Shown here piece after piece: positions 21,601 through 34,300 of a stretch of DNA of 64,000 nt (within the stretch, counting starts at the first letter, position 1; every line of letters starts with the position of its first letter). The translations under genes were made by a program, and so were the position numbers. The notes beneath the pieces are model-generated. The model was not told the DNA's origin. It searched no databases and worked only from the letters and a program-made list of their open reading frames with translations. The DNA lies in the NCBI GenBank assembly GCA_033439795.1, contig JAUTDP010000007.1:124001-188000 (forward strand), read 5' to 3'. This DNA comes from Sordaria brevicollis. Lineage: Eukaryota; Ascomycota; Sordariomycetes; Sordariales; Sordariaceae.

Positions 21601-24600
21601 AATAAGAGATTTATAAAAGGTATTAAAATTAATAAGGATAATAAGAATTACTTTTCTTTAAGAGAAGAAATTGCGGATATTATTATCGCTTTATTATATA
21701 ATAAAAAGTATAACGAAGAAGTATTATTTAATTACTTTCGATTAATTAAAGAAATTAATTTGAAATATTAAAAGAAGAATATAAATAATCCTCCGGAGAA
21801 TTAATTATTAATAAAATAATAATTGGAAAATAGAATAATATAAAATCGAATAAGGAAAAAAATCCGTAGAAATTTTTTTCGGGAATTACGAAGATTAATA
21901 ATTAAAAATATTAAAAATTAAGGGAAAAAGGTCCCGAAATTTAAAAAAATAAAGGATATTCCGTCCTTCGTTAATTTATTTTTTTTTATATCGTTATAAA
22001 GCTCTTCTTTATTTATTTAAATTAATACTTTATATAAAAGAATCGTTTAAAAAATAAAACTAATCGATAATACGCTTTCGGATAATTTTAAACCTAGTAG
22101 TAATTTAATTAAAAAAAACGGAAATTCGAAGAAATCCGGTATAAAATCTAAAAATAATTAAATAATTTTCCGTTTAAATAAAATAAATATATTATTCTAC
22201 GATTTACGGAATTAATTAAAGTTTGCGATTAATATTTAAAAAACTTTAATAAATTTTAAAAAAAATAAATTACTTAACGAAATTAAAATTGAACTTTTTA
22301 TTTATATATCTTTAATTGTAAAAAGGCCCTTACTTAAGAATTTTTTAAATATAATTTTATTTATAAAAATATAATAGAAAAATAGAAGATTAAAACGGTT
22401 ACCTATTTAATTTAATAAACGAAAGTAATTTTATTCTATAGGCTTTATATAAAAAAGTTTATAATTATTTAAAGAATATATTTAATACGGAATTTTAAAA
22501 GAGAATTATATTTCTTATTAGAATAATTAATTTCTCGTTTAAAAGAAGGATAGAAAATTCCGGTTAATTAATAACGCTTAGAAATTAATAAAATAATTAT
22601 CTAATATTAATATACCCCTAGGTACGAACTTTTTAGCGAAGATTTTATTAAGTACGAAATTCTTTTTTTATTAAATTTATTCTCAAAATACGATAAAATT
22701 TAATTTAATAAGGAAATTGGAATTTAATAATATTTTTAATATTTTTAATCTATTCTATATAATAACGTTATTTTAAGGAGAATTAATTTAATCATTTAAT
22801 TTATAAAGGTAATAATTAAGATCCTTTATAATTTAATCTTTAAGGTATATTAACTTTATTTTAACGATATTTATATTAAAGGCCTAAAAAACCGGTATAA
22901 CGAAATTAATTAATAATAAAGGAATTCGACGTTTATTTACGAATATTTTATTAATATCGATAGAGTATTATTAAACGTTAAATTTACTAGCGGAATAATT
23001 ACTGTAATTAAATCCTAATATATAAACGAAAGCAATTTTAATCGGTTATATTTGTATTTGAAGGCAAATTTCAAATAAATTAAAATTAAAAAATTCGCGA
23101 ATAGATTTATTATATTATTAAAAAAACAAACCCGAGGAAAAAGTTTAAAGAATTTCGAATTTTTTAAATATTATTATTATTAGATTTGGATTAAAGATTT
23201 TAGAATTATCGCTATCCCGTTGTATATTATTATAAAGAAGGGAATTAAATAATATAGATAAAAATTACAATTTATTATAAAATATTTTAATATAAAATTA
23301 TTATATTTTAATCTTATAACCTTCGTTTATAATAATAGGAAATAATTATTTATTTCTTACTAATATTTATATTAAAGGATAAGGAGCGGTTATTAAAAAT
23401 TTAATTTCGATAAAAAAGATATCCTTATAAATTTAAAAACGTATTTAATTACCGGCCGAAATTTTTATAATATTATTAAACGAAAGTTTTAATTTACTTT
23501 ATATTTTTAAACGATTAAGACGTTAATTTTCGAGCGTATTTTATTATTAAAATAAATATTTAAATCCTTATTTATTAATTAATAGCGCGGTAAGCGATAT
23601 TCTTAATACTTCTTATATAGTAGATTATTAAATAAAATATTTCGATTTTAATATAAAGTATATCCCCGGAATTAAAATACCGTAGTTAAAGCCTTTCCTA
23701 AAAACCCCCTAAAAAAAATAATTTAGAAAAGAACGTTTAAAGAAGATATTAACGATTTTATCGACGCTAAATTTATTATTTTCTACTGAAAATATATAAA
23801 AAGGGAACGGATTTTATTCGATAAATATTTTAATTATTGGAAAATATATTCGCTATTTACTCTCGCTCCGTTTTATACAATATAATAAAATATTTATATA
23901 TAATAAATTTTAAGAAAAACGCCTTAAATATTTTATTTATTATTAAAAATTTTAATTATAAATAGTTTATAACGTATTTACCTCGTCTTTTAATTAATAA
24001 TAAAACGTAATAAAAGTTAATTATATAACGTTATTACAACGAAGCTAACTATCGAAGAAGGGAAGGAATTTATAAACGGATTATTAAATATTATTATTAA
24101 TATAGGATATATATTCAAATCGAAAATATAATCCGTAATTATACTATTTATTAAATATACGTTCTTAAACGTTATAAAAATAAATATAAATAATTATTTC
24201 TAATTTTTTAACCTTTTAGCCGGTAGATTTTAAACGTTTAATATTTATTGGACGGAAAGGGAAGACGATAAACGTTAATTAAAATTAAAAATAATTTAAC
24301 GAATTACGTAGAAGTAAAAATTCTTTTAATATTAATATCGAAATATATTATTATTTTCTTCCGGGAAATATTTTTACGTTAGGGATATCCTTTCAATATT
24401 CTTATCGATAATAATTCCGAATTTTAAAGAAAATTTACCGAAGTATTTAATAACCTCTAAATCCCGTTAATATAAATAGCGCCTTATAATTACCGAACTA
24501 ATGGAATTAACGAATAAAGGCATTCGGTAATTATTATAATATTAATTAAATTAATAAAAGGAATTAATAAGGGATAAAAGGATTTATTCCTTTATATCCT

Positions 24601-25250
24601 TTTTATTAATTATACTACTATTTATAATAATTACGGATTTATTCCTTTTTAATTAATTTATAATTATAATCCTATTATACTTATTAAATTCGACTATCTA
24701 TTTTAAAAACTAATCGAATAAGAAAAATATTTAGAGAAATATATAATAAATAAATTAATCGCCGCCGTCGTTCAAATATATTATAATATTAAATACCGCT
24801 TTTAATAAGTAGCCGAAAAGGTTACCGATATTAAGAGAAAAATTACCGCGCGAAGAAATTCCGTTAATTTCTATAAAATAAGACCGAAAAACGTTATTAT
24901 TAATATTAAAAATCTCATCTTTATTTACGATAATATTCGGAGAATCGATATAAGTACTATTAAAAAATTAAATTATAAATAGAAAAGTCCTTATAAAATC
25001 GTTAATATTATTAATAGGAATATTTATTATTATACGTAATTAGACGGATTTTATTTTAAAAGGCCAATTTCTTTTAAAAATATTAAGAAATTTATTCGCC
25101 GAAACGGTATACTCTTTAATTTTAATAAAAAATATAAAGAATTCGATAATTTTAATATTATTAATAGTTTATAGATCCTTAAAGAAGTTTAAATTAACGA
25201 GTATTTACTTTCTATATAGGAATAAGCGCGAAGATTAAAAGTAAAGTAGA
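18700..25250 (+). mobile_element. Ty3/gypsy-type gag-pol remnant, destroyed by RIP
   Basis: Translated fragments in shifting plus-strand frames follow gypsy order. Near 21135-21160 is N-N-G-T-E-I-N, a G-to-A version of the retroviral-type protease D-S-G-A-E. At about 22525-22640 are W-K-F-R-L-I-N and P-L-G-T-N from the reverse transcriptase. At 22855-22890 is F-N-D-I-Y-I-K-G, the Y-x-D-D-I-x-V-K-G-P block with the catalytic Asp mutated. At about 24400-24440 is I-L-I-D-N-N-S-E-F-K, the integrase D-x-G-x-E-F block. Stops occur every few codons. Element boundaries and family name cannot be fixed from sequence alone. Confidence 0.7.
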
Positions 25251-28200
25251 TTTAAACCTATTAAAATATTAAAAAAGAATGCGAATAAAATTAAAAATTT
25301 ATTATCGAATTAGAATCGGTTAAATTCGAAGGCCTTTAATATTTTTTTAATAAAGACGAAATCGAATTAGAATCTAAATTAAAACCCGAACTAAAAACGA
25401 AATTAATATTGCGCTTAAATTTAAATTTAAACTAACCTCCGAAATTAAAATAAATATATTCCTTAGTATTTATTTCGTTATTTTTTATTATTATTCGTTA
25501 TTATTTTATTTTTATACGAAATTAATTCGTAGGAATTTTTATTAATTTCGAAGGGAAATATATATAATATATAAAGCTTTATACTTTATATTTATCTTCC
25601 TTATTCCTTTTAATTATATTCCTAAAAACCCTATTAACCCCTTTTATTTAATTAAATTTTTCGCAATTTTTTTTCGGAAATTAATACCTATATAGATAAA
25701 AATATAGGAAGTTTTAAAAAACCGTAAGATATAAATTTATTTTTCTATAATATAGGTATTAATAATAATTTTTAATAAAATTCCTATTTATTATTAAAAA
25801 AACCTTCGAAATTAATTGAAATTTTACGCTCTTAATTAGAATTTTCTTTATTATTTTCATTATCCTCCTCATCGTTTTCGTTATCTTCGTTATTATTCCT
25901 GTTATTGCCCTCGTTATCTTCGTTATTTTTTGCATTTTCTTTATCTTCTTTATTATTACCTTCGTTTTTATTATTATTATTTTCGCCGGTAATAAATTCC
26001 TCGCTAAAAGAGTTTAAATCGTTATTATTAGTATTAATTATTTCCTTATCCTTATCGTTAATCTCTATTATTATTAATAACCATTTAAATATATTATAAT
26101 TATTGCGGATTATAATACCTTTTCCTTTTAACCTTAAAGTTTCGGATTCTTAACGTATATATTCTAATTACTATTTATAATTAATAGGGACGGGTTCTTT
26201 ATTAATAATTTAACAGTAAGGAAGAATATTATTAATTAATATCGAATAGGCGTAATTAATATTATAGTTCTAAATAAAATATTTAATTTAATCGGACTTT
26301 AAAATTTTAATAAATTCGGAATTAAGACCTTCGATTGGGTATTTTTTAATAAATTTAAAATTGTTTAAAAATTTAATAAATGCCGAATAATTTAAAGCCG
26401 TTTTATTATATTAAATATAATTATTATAAATCCCCCTCTTAATATCCTTACTTAAAGATTTATAGCCGATGAAAGGAACTTAGATAAGAATATACTCCTA
26501 TTACTAATTAATAATATATATCGATATATATATTTTTTGGAGTCGGTTAACACAATACGAATAAATAATCCTATTCCTAAAAAAAAAGATAATAATTAGT
26601 AAAGGGATATTAATAGAAAATAAAAGAATATTTATTCGTTACTAAATAATTAAATTATTAACCTAAAGATCCGCTTTTTTTTTACTTTTATATAAGTAAA
26701 GTAATAACCCTATAGCCAAATTCCTTTTTTTTCGATAAAGATATAGCGATTAAATAGGTTACGAAGCGAATTAAATATCCGCTCTAAAATTAATCGATAT
26801 ATAATAAATAAACTAAAAGACGTAACTATAATTATTAGCAATTCGTTATTATTAATACGCTACTTTATATATAGTTAATTAATAATAACGGGTTTATCGA
26901 TTGGATAAATATTTATAATAATATTAAATAACCGAAAGCAACTATCCTAAATAATATTTTAAAGGGTATTAAGAGGAAATAAAAATCGATATAAAAGATT
27001 AACGTAAACTTTAAAAAGGATTTACTTTTTATTATTAAGACGAGAATTAATTTAATATACTATTTCCGAAGTATTAAAATTAAAGTACGGCCAAAGAAAA
27101 TTATAATTAATAATAATAATACGTTTTTTAATAAATAAAATAAAAGCGTTAATATTTAAATTAAATTAATTAGGTATAGTAAGTTCTTCGGTAAGGATTT
27201 CCCTTTAAAGGAGGCGAAATAGAAGATTATTCGTAAAAGGAAGGAAATCGGCGTTAAAATTGGAAGAAAATATTATATTAATTTATTATAAAGAATTTTT
27301 ATTTAGTGGTTTTATTTTATTATTATTATTAATACTTTATTATATTTAAAAGGAGAAGGTTATTAAAAGGAAAAACGAGGAATAATTATAAATAAAAACG
27401 TACCTTTTTTATACTTTTTTAGTAAATAATCTTCGAAGGAAAAAGCCGATAGAAACTATCCTTTTAAAATTATTTGTATTATATACCCTACAATTACGAG
27501 AAACCTTTAAATTAGATAAAAAAGATAATATCCGCTTATTTAAAGTAATTTCGTAAGGTTTTAAAATTTTAATTAATTACGAAAAGGGTTATAAACGCCG
27601 TTTTAAAATATTTTCTTATTAAAAATAACGGGAAAGGTATTTTAATCCTAAGGTTTAATTACGAATTAAAATTTTCGACTATACCGAAAGGCTAAGAAAT
27701 TATACTAAGGGAAATTAAATAAAATTTACTTACTTTACCGCTTAAAACTTTAAATGTAAATAGAATAAATAGAAATTAAAAGGAATGAGTTTAAAGTATT
27801 ATAAGTAACCTACGAGAGGAGATAAAGAGAAAGGGAAGAATTTATAATTTTTCGACTTTATAGATAATTTACGAAATAGGTATAAAAACCCTTTATCTAT
27901 AACCCTTCCTTTCTTTCTTTTTCTTCCTCTTATATATTAATAAGCCCTTCTATAAATTTATACTATTATTACTTATTAAAAGCCCTTCTATATTAAATTT
28001 TCTATCCCTTAAAATTTTATTATTAATTAAAATATTAATTAATATAAATTCCTCTAATTTTAGTTATAATAATTTACCCCCGATTTTTATTATAGGAATA
28101 CTAAATAATTGCCCTCCTACGGTTTTTAAAACTATTCGGCGTTAAAATTAAAAGAATAAAATTTAACCCTAATTTAATAATATAATTATTAGAGAAATTT

Positions 28201-29946
28201 ATCCCCTTTATATTAGAAATAATTTAATCCATCGTAATAAACTTCAAGATTAGAAATACCCTAAAATTGACTAGTAATAAAATATTATCCCTAATGAAAA
28301 TCCGACCTATTTAATTACTAAAAAGCCTAATAACGATAAATAAACAACTAAAATTATATTCCGCTATATAATTATTCTTCCCGTCCTAGGATAGCCTAAT
28401 AAATAGTTAACCCCGATTATATTTTAAAATATAATAATACTAGGATTAATTAATATATAGTACCTAATAAATATTAAGAGCTAATAAGAAGGAGAAACAA
28501 TTTATACTAATTTATATTAAATATTACGAAAATATAGCGATTAAATTTATACTTTAATAAACCCAATTACTATTATTAGACGTAGTAAATTTTATATTAA
28601 AAATATTAATATTCGAAATAATTTGAAATTAATCCGATATAGGTATTTCCCTATTATAGTTAATAATTACTTCGTTCTTATAATCTTTAATTAAGGAGAA
28701 ACGTTTTAATTTCTCTACGATAATCTTTATAATTAATAACGCGAACGGAAAGTTATAAAAGTTTATAAAATATTCGCAATTAAAAATTATATCTTTTTAA
28801 TACTAATAGGAGATCGAATCCCTAATATTTCTAATAATTAGAAATAATTTAATATAATATTCCTAATATAATAAATAATTTAAATTTATAGCCTTTAAAT
28901 CTTAAAAGCAATCCGAATTTTTTTTATCGAAATAAAGCGTCGAAGAAAACCTATTAACAAATTACTTCAAAAATTTACAATAATTAAACTTTAGGAATAA
29001 AATAAATATTAATAGGAATATAATTAAATCCCCAATATAAAATAGTTTAAAAATACTATAGTTCGGTAATAAATAAAAATAATATATAACGCCCTTTTAA
29101 CGCGGTAAATAAAAAAGAATCTATTTTCGAAAAATTAAAAATAACTAATCTATACAATTATAAAGAGGAAAAACGGAAAAGAAAATTTTAATCCCTAGTT
29201 TAAATTCTTTACGAATTTAATATATTAAAAAAGTTATTTAAACGAATATCGCCCTATTAAAATAGCCAAATATTAATTAATATAAAAATTTATTAATTTC
29301 CCCTATTTTCCCTATCCTCCTAAATAAAAACCTATTATCCAATCCCTCCCTAAAATTAGAATTACCCTACCTAATAATAATCTTACTAATAATATTTCTT
29401 TAATAATTATTAGTATATAATTAAGAGGAAATCGTAATAGTACTTTAACGTTTCCTACTAAAAAGAAATAACTATTACCGCTAATTCTTAAAGCGAAGAG
29501 GAAGCGTATAGAAGAACGATAGGTATTAATAATTAATATTAATAATTATAAGGGAAGAAAAATCGTTATAATTAATAATTTCGTTTTGCTTAATAAATTC
29601 AATGTAGATAATTAATTCCTACTTACTAATAAACTTCGAAAACCTAATAGTATAGTCTTCGATACCAAATATATTCTAATATTATCCTAATATATTATAT
29701 TTACAAATTATATTCAAGATATAAGATATATTATTATATTAGTAGCCTAGAATAAAAAGAAAATCGGTTAAGAAGAAAGTAGGTAGAAGATAAAGCGTAA
29801 ATTAATTCAAAGAGAAAAAAAAAGAAGGGAAAGAGAGTTTAAGAGATTAAAAAGGTAAAAAAAGAAAAAATCGGCTAGGAAGGATTAAAATAATTATTAA
29901 TAAATTTAGCTTTATAGGACTAATAAGTAGATTTAAAGGGAAGTTT
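25250..29946. other. Unassigned AT-rich remnant
   Basis: RIP-like sequence without a recognisable domain. Near 25850-26050 a pyrimidine-rich stretch reads as Ser/Leu/Phe-rich on the plus strand, which could be mutated coding sequence for an acidic Glu/Asp-rich protein on the other strand. From about 28050 to 29700 C clearly exceeds G on the plus strand, which may mean a minus-strand coding remnant or strand-biased mutation. A short minus-strand frame at 29847-30035 spans the junction with repeat copy 3 and is not a gene. Confidence 0.5.
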
Positions 29947-30530
29947 AAAATAGAGCGGATAAATAGGTACAAGGGTATATAATTAAATAGCAAATTTTTT
30001 CCGAATTTTTTCGAAAATTTTTCGTAATTTTTCATTTTAGAGGAATTCTTCCAAGGATTTTCCCTAATTATAATCTGAAAAAAGAAGTACAGGACAAAGA
30101 TGCATTATAATGAGCTAATTTGAAGGAAGTATAATAATAGTATATTGAGCAAATTAAGAAAGAAGGCTATAGAATAAATTTCGGACTTTTATATAGAAAG
30201 AAGGAAAAAAAAGAAAAGAAGGAAGGTTAGGCAACTTTTATTAGAATAATAATTAGACTTCATTTAATCTTTAAAATAAAAAATCTTTTTCAATTTGGTG
30301 AAAATTAGCTCCTTAATTAAGTTTTTGAGACTTCCTAACCCTGCCTCTGTGATGGGTAAAAGAAAAGATACAGTTAAGTCGAAAAAGATGTTCCTACTAT
30401 CAGATTGCTCCTTTCTCCCCTACAAATCTACTCCTCTCTCTATTCTTTTAGTCTTATCAGAAGTTTTTGATATAGCTCCTTTCCCAATTATTGTAGTGGT
30501 AGTGGTTGTTTGGGGTTGTTTTTCTTCCCC
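29947..30530 (+). repeat. 780-bp repeat, copy 3, partial and less mutated
   Basis: Aligns with copies 1 and 2 from AAAATAGAGCGG (equivalent to GAGATGGGGCGG with only G-to-A changes) to about 30530, with one internal deletion of roughly 45 bp near 30205. Its 3' half keeps far more G and C than the others, and an 88-codon frame at 30295-30561 is open where copies 1 and 2 keep at most 62 codons. This suggests weaker RIP exposure or later arrival. Confidence 0.75.
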
Positions 30531-30866
30531 ATTTTATTATACAAATTTAATATTTTATTAGGGTATTTAAGAGTAGTGGTAAATATAATTATAAAAACGT
30601 TTTTTATAAATATATTTTATTTTTTATTAAATATATTTAATTAATATTTTTATATAGAGATTATATAATACTATAAATCCTCCTAATTTCTATACCAATC
30701 GATTACTCGTAATTAATATATTCTACCTAAAAAGTTTAAAAATTTTTAATATAGAAATATAATTATTTTATTGAAAAAACAATAAATATATATATATTCG
30801 TAATATTTATATTCATTTTTTTATAATTAATAATAATATAAACTATATTTTAATACCCAAAGTCAT

Positions 30867-31161
30867 TGTCACAGGCTTAGCCTAGTGACTGCACGTGACT
30901 TGGTTACGTGCCTGTGCCAAGGTTGTGATCACTGCTGAGATGATTACAACCTTGCTCGGCTGGCCCGCCGCCGCGGTCGCATAGCGACACGGTCGCGGTC
31001 CCGGTCACATGACCACGCGCGCCCTGCGCGCGCATGGTCTGTGCGCCGTGCCCTTATAAGGGCAGCCACCCGCGCACAGCTTCGCTCCCTTTCCTCTTTT
31101 CCTTCCTCGTGTAATATCGCATATCCTATTCTACCTACCTTGGTCGTGTTTACCCGTGATA
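30867..31161 (+). mobile_element. Solo LTR, 295 bp, with 5-bp target-site duplication, largely spared by RIP
   Basis: A normal-GC island inside AT-rich DNA. It begins TGTCAC and ends GTGATA and is flanked on both sides by GTCAT (30862-30866 and 31162-31166), a 5-bp target-site duplication. Changing the final TA to CA would give perfect 6-bp terminal inverted repeats TGTCAC/GTGACA, and CA-to-TA is the RIP change. Inside are CACGTGAC and TTACGTG, an AAGGTTGT/ACAACCTT inverted pair, a palindromic CCCTTATAAGGG TATA box at 31051-31062 and a pyrimidine-rich initiator region after it, all expected of an LTR promoter. At 295 bp it is below the repeat length RIP usually detects efficiently (about 400 bp). 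Confidence 0.8.
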
Positions 31162-31399
31162 GTCATTCCCTATATAAAACTTAGGCAAAACAACCTCGAG
31201 AAAAAAAATATAATTCAAAGAGAATCTTAATCTCGAATATAGAAAATAGGAAGCTTAACGCATTAAGAATAATAAAAATAACGAAATTAAAAAATTTAAT
31301 TATAAAAATAACGAAATTAAAAAGGTTATAAACTACCGCTATATTCAAAAATAATAATCGTAATATACTATATAGTATTATACTTATTATTATACTAGT

Positions 31400-34300
31400 A
31401 GTCAACACCATAACACTACGCACTTACACATTACGACTTTCACGATTTCACCGAGTCCCAATTTAACAACCGTATACGACACCCTCTTCACGTACTTTGA
31501 TACGTACTAGAGAGATAGCCAGAGCTCTGCTAACTAACCACCATACCTACTACCCAAAAGGGTAAAGACTAGGAGATTACGAGACTCAAGAGACTATACT
31601 ACTGTAGGCAATGTATAGGGACTCTTGGCGCCGAGAAGTAAGCGGAATAATCGACACCTCGCGATCGACCGCGAGTGGATGACGAGGCGGACGAGATCCC
31701 ATTTTTGCGGATCTCAATTCAGCCGGTGAGGGTTGCCGTTTTTGCAGTTGCGCCCCTGGATCTTCAGGCTGTGTTGAGCCTTTACCGAGGTGTCAGGGTG
31801 TGTATTGGAAAAGAGGAGGATTAGGGCTCAAGGTGCCATTCTGATTCCCGGGCAGAAAATGTCCATCGGAGCTCACCGTTCACCGATCGCCGTCCCACCG
31901 CGCCTGCTGCCGCCGGTCCCCCGCCTGTCTCGTGACCGAAGCTGGCCGTGGGCAAGTGGGCTCGGCGGATTCGGCGTATCCAATGTGCCAATGCACGCAG
32001 TCAACCCGTTAAAAATGCAAGGTATAATTCTGGTTGGAACACAGATTCAGCAGGCGACGAATTTGTTCTGCGAATGGCATCCTTCTTTCGGCAACAGAAC
32101 CCGAGCTCTCAATTGAAGCCATGCGTTGTTGTTGACGGATGGATGGCTGAACAACTGCACGAATAGCCTTGTTGACTTTGCGCTGCCATCGGCAATTCCC
32201 ATGGCCATCGACCGCATTGTGCTGGGCGGCTGCTGGGCGTGCGTCTGACAATATACGTACCTGGGATAAGCACGCACAGAAAGTGTACCAGCGAAAATAT
32301 CGCCGGTTGTGGTGGCTACCAGCCATTGACTGCCAGAACGGCATCGTGACCTGCCCTGTTGTCGTGAGGTCTCATGGCCAACAAAGCCGTCCCGGTGGCC
32401 TCGAAAAGGTGCATCATCCAACGGTCCAGAATATTCGAATTCATGCTTCAAAATGCCGCTCGTTTACATAAAAAGGACGCTCGGATCTGAATCTTCTGAG
32501 CACCATCGATATTTCTCCAGACTACCACCTACTACTTGAGCCGCGCTAAGACGGCCGCTGGTTGCATCAGCGCACTTCATCGTCGATTTGTAGCAGGCCC
32601 CCCGTGGGTTTTTGTAAGTGACATGTTAGCCATCCCACATCTCCGGAGTGCATTCCGTTCGGTGCCCGAGGAATTTCAGGATTCCAAGAAGTTCAGGCCC
32701 AAGATCGGCGGTCCGGTCGTGCTCTGGGGTCCTTCTCCCATGCTCGCCCCGAAAATATTGAAATTTTCAACCTCTTCCAGATCGGCTGGGATGTCGGCGG
32801 TTCGGGTGAGTTGGCATGCGCATGTTTCGTGAACGGGTTTTGGTCGATCGCCTGCCGAACTGGTTGTCGCCCGCCATTATAGGTACCGAGGGACCTGACA
32901 CACCTGGGAACCCGGCAAAATATAGGCTGGGGGTTCCAAGCTCGAGGCGGACAAATCGGACCCTCTTGGGAGACAAGGCGAGCTGGTTTTCGGATGGGAT
33001 TCGACACAAAGCCGGTCTTGTTGTTCATGGGATTTTCACTTTCTGTCAGCCCTATTGAGATAGATAGAGTTACGGAACAAACTACTTTTCAAGGTAAAAT
33101 TCCCTGACCGGAATCGACGCCTTGTTGCCTTGAGATTAGTGCTCAACAATCGTGATGAAAAAGAGCAGCTGTTTGATGTGCAGGATGTGCTCGGTTGCAA
33201 CACACACAAAGTTGCAAAGATGGAGTGCTAGGGACAGGAAACTCGCGGCATTGGGCAGATCCGTCTGCCAAGATATTCGCGCAGCCAAAGGGGGAAAGAA
33301 ATGGGCCCTTCCAGAACGCGAGATCGGCGGGGCCCATCAAATCACAGGCTGGCACACAACCGCACCAGGGCAACTGAGGTGTGTCAGCCAGCCGAGCCAG
33401 CTGCCTGCCCTCTTCCGAACCTGTCTGTTTCAAACAAGACGAGGCCGGCAAAGAGGACATTGAAATGGGCTCTAGATGTAGTTTTGGTATTCTAACATTG
33501 GAGCATCCGTTGCAACGCATTTCGAACGCTGTCAATGTCGGCCAGGGCATTGTTTTATGGCAAGGTCGGAAACCCGGTGAGAAGGTGACATTGAGTTGCC
33601 GGACAAGGTGGCAATCATGGCTGGAAAAGCAATAGCTTGTCTGGCCAACTGTCCACCTCTTCTCTGTCGTCCTGCACACCGCAGCCCTGAATCTCGATCG
33701 GTTTAGTAAAAACCTGGGAGTCGTGATGGAGAGAGCTTGGGGGATTGACGGTCCCTAGCGGAGGCCGGCAAAGGCATGGCCGTGTTGATTGGAAGTGCGT
33801 ACGGAACAGAGCAGATCTGCCCTGAACCAGCAGTCCAGCACCGTTGGGCCTATTGCAGTGATTATTTTGCGCCCTCACCGATAGAGGTAGACTCAAAAGT
33901 TGGGCCTACTGTGTCGATAGGTTTGGCAATAAAGTCAAAGCTTGAGATTGGCTTCGGTAGAGCTTCATGAAACTCGTTCAAGCTGTTGTAAGCAAGCCGT
34001 CTCTCTAAGGCGTTGTTGGCCCAAAACGAACAAGGTAAAGCTGGCTGTACTGCCTGTAGCGTACATGTGACGTGCCGCAAAGAAGAATGCGCAGAGTCGG
34101 TTGCATATCACAGAATGCATTCCGTATTGCGAGCCGATACTGCTGCCATGAGAAGCTGCGATTCACTGCATGTAAGTTCAAGCTGCGCCTTCTTGTTTAT
34201 AGACTAGGGTGTGTCAAAGCTGTGGCGCCAGTGGGTCAATCGCGGAATCGATGCCTTTTTTCTTCTCACCACTGCAGGTTCATCCCATTTGTCTCCCACG

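Larger units (their letters stand above)
16321..31400. mobile_element. RIP-mutated AT-rich island of nested retroelement remnants
   Basis: Composition shifts abruptly to TA-dominated sequence at 16321 and back near 31400. Most remaining C is in CG or CC context, CA is scarce and TA is in excess, which is the pattern RIP leaves in Neurospora. Three direct copies of a 780-bp repeat, a ruined Ty3/gypsy pol and one little-mutated solo LTR can be resolved. Apart from short accidental frames, no open reading frame survives. Such blocks are usually H3K9-methylated, DNA-methylated heterochromatin in this genus (established knowledge, not visible here). Confidence 0.9.

Noticed and set aside
16321..31400. 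CRISPR-like array or centromere
   Set aside because: The repeats are three long direct copies and retroelement debris with RIP signature, not short spaced repeats; 15 kb is also far too small for a Neurospora centromere.
33143..33679. 178-codon minus-strand frame
   Set aside because: Irregular composition, no motif, many competing short frames; nothing supports coding.
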